From positions 1 through 64,000 of the forward strand of contig CALDHY010000022.1 in NCBI GenBank assembly GCA_937901445.1: a stretch of 64,000 bases of DNA, read 5' to 3'. Each line of letters opens with the position of its first letter. Positions within the stretch are counted from its first letter, which is position 1. This stretch comes from an uncultured Selenomonadales bacterium (GTDB lineage: Bacteria; Bacillota; Negativicutes; Selenomonadales; Selenomonadaceae). The notes under the pieces were generated by a model. It was given only the letters and a program-made list of their open reading frames with translations, made no database searches and was not told where the DNA came from. Both the position numbers and the translations under genes were made by a program. Below, piece after piece: positions 35,477 through 44,179 of the stretch.

Positions 35477-35556
35477 TAGTGTGGTAGTGTTATGGTGTGG
35501 TAGTGTGGTAGTAAAAACTATTCCACTATCCCACTACCCAACTATCGCACTACTCA
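35477..35556. repeat. Type B inverted array (8-nt unit), copy 2
   Basis: Left arm of TAGTGTGG-like units, loop GTAGTAAAAACTAT, right arm of CCACTATC/CCACTACC-like units; the arms can pair over most of about 36 positions. The pyk stop codon lies in the right arm. Confidence 0.88.
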
Positions 35557-36968
35557 ATGGTGTGAAGTTGAATTGCGCTTGTACCGCCCGCGCCGTATTT
35601 CAAGCCGCTTGTAATAACGGTAACATCGCCTTTTTTGACGAATCCATTTTCAAGTGCAACCTTTGTAACGTAGTCAAACATTTCATCTTGATTAAGCCAC
35701 GGAGTTTCAGGAACAACGAAAACGCCCCAACGTAACGCCAAATGACGCGCTATAACTTGATTGGGCGCAAATGCAACGATAACCGCTTGAGGGCGATACT
35801 TTGAAACAATTTTTGTAGTGTAGCCGGATTTAGTCGGTGTAATGACTGCGGAGGCGTTGAGTTCGTAAGCAAGCTGGACAGTTGCATGAGCAATGGCGTC
35901 AGTTTGTGAATATTTTCTGTGTACGCCTTTTTCTTCAAAAATTTGTTTGTAGGAAAGGGCTTTTTCTACGCGCTGTGCAATTTTCGTCATGGTTGCAACC
36001 GCTTCAACCGGATATTTGCCGCTTGCAGTTTCGCCGCTCAACATTATAACGTCCGCACCGTCCCAAATTGCGTTGCCTACGTCAGAAACTTCTGCGCGAG
36101 TGGGGCGCGGATTCATTGTCATAGATTCAAGCATTTGTGTTGCAACGATAACGGGTTTTCCGGCGTCGTTGCATTTTTTGATAATTTCTTTTTGAATAAC
36201 GGGAACATCTTCAGCCGGAATTTCAACGCCCAAATCGCCGCGTGCAACCATAATACCGTCGGAAACTTCAATAATATCATCGATATTTTGAACGCCTGCA
36301 AGGTTTTCAATTTTGGGGATAATTTCCATATGCCCGTGATGACGTGCAATTAATTTTCTGATTTCTTCGACGTCGGAGGCACGCTGTATGAAACTTGCCG
36401 CCACAAAGTCCATATCGTTTTCGACGCCAAAAATAATATCTTTTTCGTCCTGTTCGGAAATTGCGGGAAGGCTTAAAGTTGCTCCGGGCGCGGCTACGCG
36501 TTTTCTTGTACTCATTTTGCCGGAATTTAAAATTGTGGTAATAATATCTTTGCCCTTAATTTCGTCAATTCTAAGTTCAACAAGCCCGTCGCTAAGCAAA
36601 AGTTTTTCGCCGACAACAACTTCTTCATAAAGTTTTTTGTGACTTACTGCGCAATGTGTTTCATCGCCGGGCGTGTCGTCATTTGTCAAAGTGAATTTAT
36701 TACCTGCAACAAGTTGGACTTCGCCCGCTGCAAATTCGCCCAAGCGCATTTCGGGACCTTTTGTGTCAAGCATTAAAGCTACAACACGATTCATTTTTTG
36801 GGCGGCGGCGCGTACTGCGTCAATACGCATTTTGTGTCCTGCGTGGTCGCCGTGTGAAAAATTGAATCTTGCGCAGTTCATACCGTTTTCAATGAGTTTT
36901 TCGACTACGCCGGGCGCGTCGGTTGCCGGTCCTTGCGTGCAGATGATTTTTGTTTTTTTCAACAACAT
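35550..36968 (-). CDS. pyk: Pyruvate kinase
   Basis: A 472-residue enzyme converting phosphoenolpyruvate and ADP to pyruvate and ATP. KTKIICTQGPATDAP, ARFNFSHGDHAGH, LDTKGPEMR, IPKIENLAGVQNIDDI, MVARGDLGVEIP and MLSGETASGKYPVEAV are all present. Length fits the standard form without the extra C-terminal phosphohistidine-like domain of some Firmicutes. ATG behind AAAGGAG. With pckA 8 kb away, carbon flow at the PEP node is represented twice in the window. Confidence 0.96.
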   Translation of the reverse strand: MLLKKTKIICTQGPATDAPGVVEKLIENGMNCARFNFSHGDHAGHKMRIDAVRAAAQKMNRVVALMLDTKGPEMRLGEFAAGEVQLVAGNKFTLTNDDTPGDETHCAVSHKKLYEEVVVGEKLLLSDGLVELRIDEIKGKDIITTILNSGKMSTRKRVAAPGATLSLPAISEQDEKDIIFGVENDMDFVAASFIQRASDVEEIRKLIARHHGHMEIIPKIENLAGVQNIDDIIEVSDGIMVARGDLGVEIPAEDVPVIQKEIIKKCNDAGKPVIVATQMLESMTMNPRPTRAEVSDVGNAIWDGADVIMLSGETASGKYPVEAVATMTKIAQRVEKALSYKQIFEEKGVHRKYSQTDAIAHATVQLAYELNASAVITPTKSGYTTKIVSKYRPQAVIVAFAPNQVIARHLALRWGVFVVPETPWLNQDEMFDYVTKVALENGFVKKGDVTVITSGLKYGAGGTSAIQLHTIE

Positions 36969-37016
36969 TAAAACTTCAGCTCCTTTAAATTTTTTATTTT
37001 AGAAATATGAACTATT

Positions 37017-38052
37017 TCATTTTGTCCGCTTAAAGTGTCTATAAAGTCTATTCTTAGGATTTAATTCTAAAGCTTTATCATAACATTCAATAGCTTTGTT
37101 ATATTGCCTAATATCAATATAAACATTTCCCATAATATACCAATCATAGTCATTGTTTGGATTTAATTTTATCATCTTGTTTAAATATTCGATAGTCTTT
37201 CGGTAATAACATTCGCCTAAAGATTTATGAGCATCCCCCAATTCCTCATAAACATAGCCGTTGTTTGGATTTAATTTTATCGCCTTATGGTAACATTCAA
37301 TAGCTTTATTGTAATTTTCAATAGCCGCATCATAATTTTCAGAAGGAGGAGTACTTTTTTCAGTGGTCGTAGCCAAATCCTCAAATAAATCCACCCAAAG
37401 AGCATCTAGATAATGTACAATAGCTTCACGATAATAACCATCGCCTTTTTCAATCCATTGTATAGCTGTAAATTGTTCTTCATTGCGTTTTATTTCGGCT
37501 TTAATTTCTTTTTTCTCTTCGGCGGAGGCGGCAGCAAATTTTTTATTCAGATTATTTATTTCAAATTGAAGGCGTTCATTTTCTGCGCGCAGTTCGTTAT
37601 TTTGGCGGGTTGCCTCATTAAGTTTTTGTCTATCCTGCAAAAATTTTTCAACGTTTGAAGTGTCAACAACAGCGGTAATATGACAGCGAAACATAACCGA
37701 GCCGCCGGAAATTTCGAGATTAACGGGGTCGCTGATAACTTTCAAAATGATGGCTGAAATGGTATAAATTTCGTCGCGTGTCAGATTATTATTCTTTATT
37801 TCAGAAATACTTTCAATAAAAGTGCAAGCCTGCTCACTGGCGGCGCGTTTGGCGTCTGCGCGGGCGCGTTCCTTTGCAACGCCTTGATTTTCTTCCGTGC
37901 CGTCGCCCATAATGTATGTAGTAGCCGTCCGCCTCAATCGTTTTAACTTCTGCGCAAACTACCGACGCAGGCAAAAAATTATTTGGCGGCAAAATTGCAG
38001 GGCTGAAAATTAACGCGCCCAAAACTGCCACAGCTAATTTTTTCTTCAGCAA
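37017..38052 (-). pseudogene. Secreted TPR protein, paralogue 1, frameshifted by a 4-base tandem duplication
   Basis: The gene begins at TTG 38052 (GGAGG upstream) with a signal peptide nearly identical to that of the next gene, KKKLAVAVLGAL and FSPAILPPNNFLPA. The frame breaks after EADGYYI: TGTATGTA stands at 37913-37920 where the paralogue has a single TGTA. Downstream, the other frame continues MGDGTEENQGVAKERARADA, a coiled-coil-like region and about three TPR units (NPNNGYVYEELGDAHKSLG). Without the extra four bases the protein would be about 340 residues. The downstream frame alone could be translated from TTG 37937 but would lack the export signal. It could be an assembly error, a fixed mutation or a switchable locus. 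Confidence 0.8.
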
Positions 38053-38074
38053 AACAATCTACCTCCAAAATTTT

Positions 38075-39319
38075 TTAATTCATTTTCGCCAATGTATTTT
38101 CACGCCATTTTTGATAATTTGGCTTATCGGGATTTAATTCAAGAGCTTTATTGAAACACTCCAACGCCTTTTGATAGTTTTCTGAATAAAAATACGCCGC
38201 GCCCAAATTACTCCACGCGTTATCGTATTTAGGATTTAATTCAACAGATTTTTTGTAACATTCAATAGCTTTATCGTATTGGTTAAGTTTACGATACGCA
38301 AAGCCAAAATTATTCCAAATGACAGAATCATTGGGATTCAATTTTACGGCTTCTTCGTAGCAGTCGACGGCTTGATGATAGTTACCAAGTGAATTATACG
38401 TAAGTGCAAGATTGTACCAAGCAACGCTATTTTTTGGGTTTAATTCTAATGCTGTGTTATAGTATTCGACGGCTTGATTATATTTGCCCTGTTGTTTGTA
38501 CAGCAAGCCGAGATTATTCCACGCAAAATCATTTTGAGAATTTAATTTTACCGCTTCGTTCAGATATTCGGCGGCTTTTTCGTAATTGCCAAGCAAGTTG
38601 TAAGTTGCGCCGAGATTACAAAAAGCCATATCAAGCGCGGGGTTAAGTTCAATAGCTTTGTTTAAGCATTCAATCGCCTTATTGTATTCGCCGGAGTTGT
38701 AAAATTCCAAGCCTTTGTTGTTCCATTGTGCGGCAGTAAATTGTTCTTCATTGCGGCGAACTTTAGCGTTAATTTCGGCGCGTTCACTTTCGGAAGCATT
38801 TTTAAATTTGTCGCGCAGATTTTTAATTTCGGCGTTGAGTCTGTCAATTTCGGCGGCTTGTTCCTTGTTTTGGCGTAAAAGTTCATCCAGTTTTTGCCTG
38901 TCTTGAAGTAATTGATCCGTAACGTTTGAAGTATCAACAGTAACGGTAATATGACAATGGAATTTAATTGATTCGCCGGAAACTTCGGGCATAACGGGCG
39001 CACTGATAACTTTTAATATATTGGCGGAAATAGTCCGAATTTCGTCGCGGGTAAGCTCGCTATTTTTAACTTCAGAAATACTTTCAATAAATACGCCGAC
39101 TTTTTCACTTGCGGCGCGTTTTGCGTCTTCGCGGGCGCGTTCCTTTGCTACGCCTTGATTTTCTTCCAAGTCATCGCCCATAATGTAGTAGCCGTCCGCC
39201 TCAATCGTGCGCATTTCAGCAAAAACTACAGGCGCGGGCAAAAAATTATTTGGCGGCAAAATTGCGGGGCTGAACATTAACGCACCCAAAACAGCAACGG
39301 CTAATTTTTTCTTCACCAT
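38075..39319 (-). CDS. Secreted TPR protein, paralogue 2
   Basis: A 414-residue exported protein: signal peptide MVKKKLAVAVLGALMFSPA, then an N-terminal domain (EADGYYIMGDDLEENQGVAK to about residue 130) and a coiled-coil-like stretch (LLRQNKEQAAEIDRLNAEI). About six TPR repeats of the pattern AWNNLGLLYKQQGKYNQAVE with NP or NS linkers run to the C-terminus. TPRs mediate protein contacts; the partner is not evident. GGGAGG precedes the ATG at 39319. The two paralogues lie in tandem and clearly arose by duplication. Confidence 0.85.
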   Translation of the reverse strand: MVKKKLAVAVLGALMFSPAILPPNNFLPAPVVFAEMRTIEADGYYIMGDDLEENQGVAKERAREDAKRAASEKVGVFIESISEVKNSELTRDEIRTISANILKVISAPVMPEVSGESIKFHCHITVTVDTSNVTDQLLQDRQKLDELLRQNKEQAAEIDRLNAEIKNLRDKFKNASESERAEINAKVRRNEEQFTAAQWNNKGLEFYNSGEYNKAIECLNKAIELNPALDMAFCNLGATYNLLGNYEKAAEYLNEAVKLNSQNDFAWNNLGLLYKQQGKYNQAVEYYNTALELNPKNSVAWYNLALTYNSLGNYHQAVDCYEEAVKLNPNDSVIWNNFGFAYRKLNQYDKAIECYKKSVELNPKYDNAWSNLGAAYFYSENYQKALECFNKALELNPDKPNYQKWRENTLAKMN

Positions 39320-39395
39320 AACAACCTGCCTCCCAAAATTTTTTACAATAATATAATTTTTCGGCGGCAAAGGCAAGACTGCGCGACAATTTTTT

Positions 39396-39974
39396 TTATT
39401 CTTCAAAATGCTTGCCGAGTTCAAACGCTTTTTGATTCAGTTCCAAAAATTTCGGCGGCACGTTAGCTTTTAAAGATTCTTGCCACGCTTCCTCCGGAAT
39501 ATCAAAGTAATGTGACAATCTGCCGAGTAAAACTATATTCACGGCTTTTTGACTGCCCGCCTGCCTTGCAAGCGATAAACAATCCATGGCGTCAACTTTT
39601 AAACCTTTGGCGCGCATTTTCTCGACAAGATTTTCAGGATAAGCAGCCGCGCCGATAATTACCGGCATTGGATCAATTTGTTGAGTGTTGGTTACAATTT
39701 GTCCGCCGTCTTTCAAACAGTCAAGCCATCGCGCAGTTTCCAAAATTTCAAACGAAACAATAAAATCCGCTTCGCCCTTATCGACAACCGGCGAATAAAC
39801 TTTGTCGCCAAAACGCACGTAAGTTATAACACTGCCGCCGCGTTGGCTCATTCCGTGCACTTCAGAAACTTTCACATCGTAGCCTTGATTTAAAAGCAAG
39901 TGTCCCAAAATTTTACTCGCCAAAAGTGAACCTTGCCCGCCCACTCCGACGATTATTATATTTTTTGTCTCCAT
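39396..39974 (-). CDS. iorB: Indolepyruvate ferredoxin oxidoreductase, beta subunit
   Basis: A 192-residue gamma-domain-type subunit: NIIIVGVGGQGSLLASKIL at the N-terminus, VSEVHGMSQRGGSVITYVR and GRLSHYFDIPEEAWQES are typical of IorB. With IorA it oxidises aryl pyruvates from aromatic amino acids to aryl-acetyl-CoA, reducing ferredoxin. The ATG at 39986 touches the GGAG site, so the second ATG (39974) is preferred. It is separated from iorA by an unrelated half-hsdS gene whose stop lies within the iorB ribosome site. Confidence 0.92.
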   Translation of the reverse strand: METKNIIIVGVGGQGSLLASKILGHLLLNQGYDVKVSEVHGMSQRGGSVITYVRFGDKVYSPVVDKGEADFIVSFEILETARWLDCLKDGGQIVTNTQQIDPMPVIIGAAAYPENLVEKMRAKGLKVDAMDCLSLARQAGSQKAVNIVLLGRLSHYFDIPEEAWQESLKANVPPKFLELNQKAFELGKHFEE

Positions 39975-39990
39975 TAAAATTTTCATCTCC

Positions 39991-40575
39991 TCAAATTTTC
40001 AGTTCGGTAAATGTCAAAAGTTTGTCCCGATAATATTCATATTGCTTTTTTCGCGCTGTAAGCTCTGCTGTAAGTATTGATATAAGTTCTGTGAATTTAT
40101 CCAATATACGCACAATTTCAGCTTGAACAGGCAACGGTGGCACAGGTATTTTTATTTCTAACATTTTTGGAATTGTGAGCTGTGGGATTCCACTTACAGG
40201 CAATTTATATTTTTTACCTTGCAAACAATAATAAAGAAATTTTGTATTTAAAAAATTAGAATCAATCGGAATTATTGTTAATAACCTAACAACAGGAAAA
40301 TATTCATAATTCCTATATTCAGCCCGGCCTATTGTTCCGCGTGCAGCAACTGTTACAGCCGGTTTTGAAATTTTGGCTATGTCTGTAAAACCTAATATTG
40401 CGTTATCTCCAACGCCATTACTAACAACAGGAATATTATATTTTGAATCTTTGCTTTTAGAAAATCTATCTTTTGGAACATCACCGCCGGCAGAAATTTC
40501 TGTAATATCGCCCAATTTTTTAAATTCTACACCGTCGGGGCAAAGTTCGGCTATTAATTCTTTAAGGTTGCTCAT
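39991..40575 (-). CDS. Half-size type I restriction specificity subunit (HsdS-like), nested between iorA and iorB
   Basis: A 194-residue protein beginning MSNLKELIAELCPDGVEFKK, a usual HsdS opening, followed by one target-recognition domain (VVSNGVGDNAILGFTD, GTIGRAEYRN, LPVSGIPQLTIPKML) and one spacer helix (AEIVRILDKFTELISILTAE). Normal HsdS has two such halves at about 400 residues. Its ATG overlaps the iorA stop (ATGA) and its TGA sits in the iorB ribosome site, so it is fully embedded in the operon. No HsdM or HsdR is in the window. It could dimerise as a half subunit, or be a captured specificity cassette. Base use looks more AT-rich than iorA. Confidence 0.85.
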   Translation of the reverse strand: MSNLKELIAELCPDGVEFKKLGDITEISAGGDVPKDRFSKSKDSKYNIPVVSNGVGDNAILGFTDIAKISKPAVTVAARGTIGRAEYRNYEYFPVVRLLTIIPIDSNFLNTKFLYYCLQGKKYKLPVSGIPQLTIPKMLEIKIPVPPLPVQAEIVRILDKFTELISILTAELTARKKQYEYYRDKLLTFTELKI

Positions 40576-42299
40576 TGTTGTTCAAAAGCTTTTTTGGGAC
40601 AAAGTTGACTGCAGACGCCGCAACCTACGCACTGCGTGGCGTCAATCGTTGCCTTGCCGTCCTTCATAGAAATTGCGGGGCAGCCGATTTTCATACAAGA
40701 TTTACAGCCGATACATTTTTCAGAATTAACTTTCAGCGGCGGATTATGTTTAACGTACTTCAACAAGGCGCACGGTCTGCGCGAAATTATAACTGAAGGT
40801 TCAGGCGCGGCTAATTCTTCCTTAATTGCGGCGTCACATTCTTTGAGATTGTACGGATCAACAACGCGCACGCGGTTAATCCCCATAGCTTTAACCAACG
40901 CCTCAAGGTTAATTTTTCCGGCGGGGTCGCCTTTGATATTGTAGCCGGTTGTAGGATTCTGCTGATGCCCCGTCATTCCTGTAATTGAATTGTCCAAAAT
41001 AATTACAGTGGAGTTAGATTGATTGTAGGCAACGTTTGCAAGTCCCGTCATTCCAGAGTGCATAAAAGTTGAATCGCCGATAACTGCAACGGTTTTACCT
41101 TCGGATTTTTCGCCGAGCATTTTATTAAAGCCGTGCGTTGCGCCAATCGACGCGCCCATGCACAAAGTTAATTCAATCGTGGAAAGCGGCGGCACTGCGC
41201 CCAAAGTGTAGCAGCCAATATCGCCCAAAACTGTACAATTTCTTTTTTTGAGAGAGTAAAACAAGCCGCGATGAGGACAGCCCGCGCACATTACCGGCGG
41301 ACGCCCGGGAATATTATCTTCAAGTGTTACGCCTTCAGAAATTTCTTTGCCAAACGCCTTTGCAATTAAATTCTGCGAAAATTCGTCAATGTTCGGCAAA
41401 ATGCTTTTACCTTCAACGGCAATTCCCAACGTCTTAACAAAACTTTCTATAACGTCGTCAAGTTCTTCAACCACGTACAATTTTTTGACTTTGTCGGCGA
41501 AATTTTTAATCATTTGCGGCGGCAACGGGTTTATCATTCCCAATTTTAAAACGCTGACAGTATCGCCGAAAACTTCCTTGACGTACTGATAACTTGTCGA
41601 AGAGGTTATAATTCCAATTTCGTCTGAAAAAATTTCTTCACGATTGAGCGGCGTTTTTTCTGCGTACTCAATCAAATTTTTTGTACGCGCTTCAACAACG
41701 GGATGACGCTTTTTGGCGTTGCCGGGCATCATTACATATTTTGCAATATCTTTTTCGTAGGTTTTTTCGGGAACTTGACGCTCGCCAATTTCCACCACTG
41801 ATTGAGAATGTGCCACGCGGGTACACATTTTTATTATAACGGGCGTATCGAAAAGCTCGGAAATTTCGTAAGCAAGTTTTGTAAATTCCAACGCCTCCGC
41901 AGAATTTGACGGCTCCAACATTGGAACTTTTGCGGCTATTGCGTAGTGGCGGCTGTCCTGTTCGTTTTGCGAAGAGTGCATACCTGCATCATCAGCAACA
42001 ACTACAACCAAGCCCGCGTTGACGCCTGTATAAGACATTGTAAAAAGCGGATCTGCGGCAACATTCAAGCCAACGTGTTTTTGTCCGCAAAAAGCGCGTC
42101 TGCCTGCCAAACTCGCGCCAAATGCTGACTCCATTGCTACTTTTTCATTCGGTGCCCATTCGCAGTAAATTTCGTCAAACTTCGCCGCCTCTTCTGTAAT
42201 TTCTGTTGACGGCGTGCCGGGATAACTCGAAACAAAACAAACGCCCGCTTCATACAAGCCGCGTGCAATGGCTTTGTTTCCCAAAAGTAATTCTTTCAT
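40572..42299 (-). CDS. iorA: Indolepyruvate ferredoxin oxidoreductase, alpha subunit
   Basis: A 575-residue thiamine-diphosphate enzyme: ELLLGNKAIARGLYEAGV, SSYPGTPSTEI, FGASLAGRRAFCGQKHVG, the TPP-binding GDSTFMHSGMTGLANVAY, and two C-terminal [4Fe-4S] sites CIGCKSCMKIGCP and CVGCGVCSQLCP. It catalyses oxidative decarboxylation of indole- and phenylpyruvate in anaerobes. ATG 42299 follows AAGGAG; a TTG directly before it is too close. Promoter visible upstream. Confidence 0.95.
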   Translation of the reverse strand: MKELLLGNKAIARGLYEAGVCFVSSYPGTPSTEITEEAAKFDEIYCEWAPNEKVAMESAFGASLAGRRAFCGQKHVGLNVAADPLFTMSYTGVNAGLVVVVADDAGMHSSQNEQDSRHYAIAAKVPMLEPSNSAEALEFTKLAYEISELFDTPVIIKMCTRVAHSQSVVEIGERQVPEKTYEKDIAKYVMMPGNAKKRHPVVEARTKNLIEYAEKTPLNREEIFSDEIGIITSSTSYQYVKEVFGDTVSVLKLGMINPLPPQMIKNFADKVKKLYVVEELDDVIESFVKTLGIAVEGKSILPNIDEFSQNLIAKAFGKEISEGVTLEDNIPGRPPVMCAGCPHRGLFYSLKKRNCTVLGDIGCYTLGAVPPLSTIELTLCMGASIGATHGFNKMLGEKSEGKTVAVIGDSTFMHSGMTGLANVAYNQSNSTVIILDNSITGMTGHQQNPTTGYNIKGDPAGKINLEALVKAMGINRVRVVDPYNLKECDAAIKEELAAPEPSVIISRRPCALLKYVKHNPPLKVNSEKCIGCKSCMKIGCPAISMKDGKATIDATQCVGCGVCSQLCPKKAFEQQ

Positions 42300-42331
42300 C
42301 AAGGTCTCTCCTTAAAATTTTTTACCAGTCG

Positions 42332-42360
42332 ATTATAGCACGGCTTTACAACTGCCGCAA
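42332..42360 (-). promoter_or_regulatory. Sigma-70 type promoter of iorA
   Basis: Minus-strand TTGCGG (42355-42360), 17 bases ending TGC, TATAAT (42332-42337). Confidence 0.7.
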
Positions 42361-42465
42361 TTTTTATCGACAATTTAAGCTTATACGAAAAAGTTCACGC
42401 TCTGCAGGTTTATAACTTTTTGCGCCGAAATGTATTAAAAATTTGTTTTGAAGGGAGTTTTTCAG

Positions 42466-43155
42466 TTGAAAGTTGGAAAATTTTTAGTGGCGTTTATGTT
42501 TTCGTTAATTTTTATGGCTCAAAGTTGTTTCGCAATGAAATTTTCTAAGCCGGTTGAAATTGGTCAAATTGGTTTTCCAATTCAAGCACAAATTCACGGT
42601 TTAATTGTAACAGGAACATCATCTAATGACGGTAAAGCACGTTCGGAACATTATAGTTCTAGATTTATCGTTGGCGAGGTTGATAAAACTTACACTAAAG
42701 GAACTGCTCGCTGGGGTGATGGTGAAGACGCGCTTTATTGTAAGTACAATCATGATGAAAGATATATTAAATTTGGCGGAAAAAATAATTACGTAATAGA
42801 AACTGTAACCACTTATCAACATATTTTTAAAATTAACACTGATTCCGGAATTACGCTTTACAATATATGGCTTTTTTCTGGATATAAAAATTTTAATATC
42901 ATAGGTCGACAAAAAGACGGCAAATGGGTTAGTTATATTGACTGCGAAAAAATAGCACAAACATATTTTGGAGGTCACATAGCTTATAAGCAGCGCGGCG
43001 GCGTTGATTATGATGAACCTAAATTTCAAAATGATACAATCATAGTTACTTACAAAAATTATTCAGATATGGGACAAATAATAAATCAAGGTGAATTTCG
43101 CTTTAAATGGAATGACGCGGCGCAATGGTTCGGCGTTGAACAGGTTATTTACTGA
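42466..43155 (+). CDS. Secreted protein of unknown function
   Basis: A 229-residue protein with a signal peptide (MKVGKFLVAFMFSLIFMAQS, cleavage probably after CFA). The mature part is rich in aromatic and beta-forming residues (HIFKINTDSGITLYNIWLFS, FRFKWNDAAQWFGVEQVIY) and has no motif I recognise. TTG 42466 is correctly spaced from AAGGGAG; the frame opens six codons earlier. It has its own terminator and lies between iorA (divergent) and ftsY. Base composition is AT-richer than its neighbours, which may hint at recent arrival. Confidence 0.65.
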   Translation: MKVGKFLVAFMFSLIFMAQSCFAMKFSKPVEIGQIGFPIQAQIHGLIVTGTSSNDGKARSEHYSSRFIVGEVDKTYTKGTARWGDGEDALYCKYNHDERYIKFGGKNNYVIETVTTYQHIFKINTDSGITLYNIWLFSGYKNFNIIGRQKDGKWVSYIDCEKIAQTYFGGHIAYKQRGGVDYDEPKFQNDTIIVTYKNYSDMGQIINQGEFRFKWNDAAQWFGVEQVIY

Positions 43156-43168
43156 TAAAAATTCTTCA

Positions 43169-43200
43169 AGTCGCCAGAAAAAATCCGGCGGCTTTTTTTA
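43169..43200 (+). terminator. Terminator after the secreted protein gene
   Basis: AGTCGCC (43169-43175) pairs with GGCGGCT (43187-43193) and is followed by TTTTTTA. Confidence 0.75.
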
Positions 43201-43254
43201 TTGGCTGAAATGTTATAAAATAGTGTAGCAATATTTGAGAAAGGAATTTTGAAA

Positions 43255-44166
43255 ATGGGATTTTTTGACAAATTAAAAGCAGGATTAGCGAAGACACGCG
43301 AAAAACTTGCAGATAAAATTGATTCACTTTTAAACAGCAGCACGAAAATTGACGAGGAACTTTTGGAGGAACTGGAAGAAACCTTGATAATGTCAGACGT
43401 TGGAACTAAAACCACAGAAAAACTTATGGAAAATCTGCGTAAAGGTATTCGCAAGGCTGAAATAAATTCGCCAATGGACGTAAAAATATTTTTGTCTAAC
43501 CAGATACGCGAACTTTTAATTGAAGAAGAAGGCGACGCGGTAAATTTGACGCCGCCGCACGTTATTTTAATGATAGGCGTTAATGGCGCGGGCAAAACTA
43601 CGACCATCGGAAAATTGAGCGCGTATTATTCCGAGCAAGGCAAAAAAGTTATGGTAGCCGCCGCTGATACTTTTCGCGCAGGAGCGATTGATCAGTTGGA
43701 AGTTTGGGCGCAGCGTACAGGCGCGGAAATTATCAAGCACAGTGAAGGCTCAAATCCTTCATCAGTTGCACTTGACGCCGCCCGCTCCGCCGTTGCAAAA
43801 AATATCGACGTTTTAATAGTTGACACGGCGGGACGCCTGCAAAATAAATTCAATCTTATGGAAGAGCTGAAAAAAATCAACCGAATTATCGGCAAAGGAA
43901 TTAGCGGCGCACCGCACGAAGTTTTATTGGTACTTGACGCCACGACCGGGCAAAATGCACTTCGTCAAGCCGAATTATTTTCAAAGTCCGCAGATATTAC
44001 CGGAATTGTTTTGACGAAATTGGACGGCACGGCTAAAGGCGGTATGATTATCGGGATTAAGGAAGAGTTAAATATTCCCGTTAAATGGGTAGGCGTAGGC
44101 GAAGGTCTTGACGATTTACGCCCGTTCAACGCCAAAGAATTTGCTGACGCGCTTTTTGGTTTGTAA
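43255..44166 (+). CDS. ftsY: Signal recognition particle receptor FtsY
   Basis: A 303-residue SRP-GTPase with a short acidic N-part and complete NG domain: GVNGAGKTTTIGKLSAYY (G1), AADTFRAGAIDQL, DTAGRLQNKFNLM (G3), TKLDGTAKGG (G4) and GVGEGLDDLRPFNAKEF. It receives SRP-ribosome complexes at the membrane. The ATG at 43255 follows AAAGGAA; two earlier codons in frame are not needed. It stands without smc or ffh neighbours in this window. Confidence 0.95.
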   Translation: MGFFDKLKAGLAKTREKLADKIDSLLNSSTKIDEELLEELEETLIMSDVGTKTTEKLMENLRKGIRKAEINSPMDVKIFLSNQIRELLIEEEGDAVNLTPPHVILMIGVNGAGKTTTIGKLSAYYSEQGKKVMVAAADTFRAGAIDQLEVWAQRTGAEIIKHSEGSNPSSVALDAARSAVAKNIDVLIVDTAGRLQNKFNLMEELKKINRIIGKGISGAPHEVLLVLDATTGQNALRQAELFSKSADITGIVLTKLDGTAKGGMIIGIKEELNIPVKWVGVGEGLDDLRPFNAKEFADALFGL

Positions 44167-44179
44167 GGAGGTTTTAATT

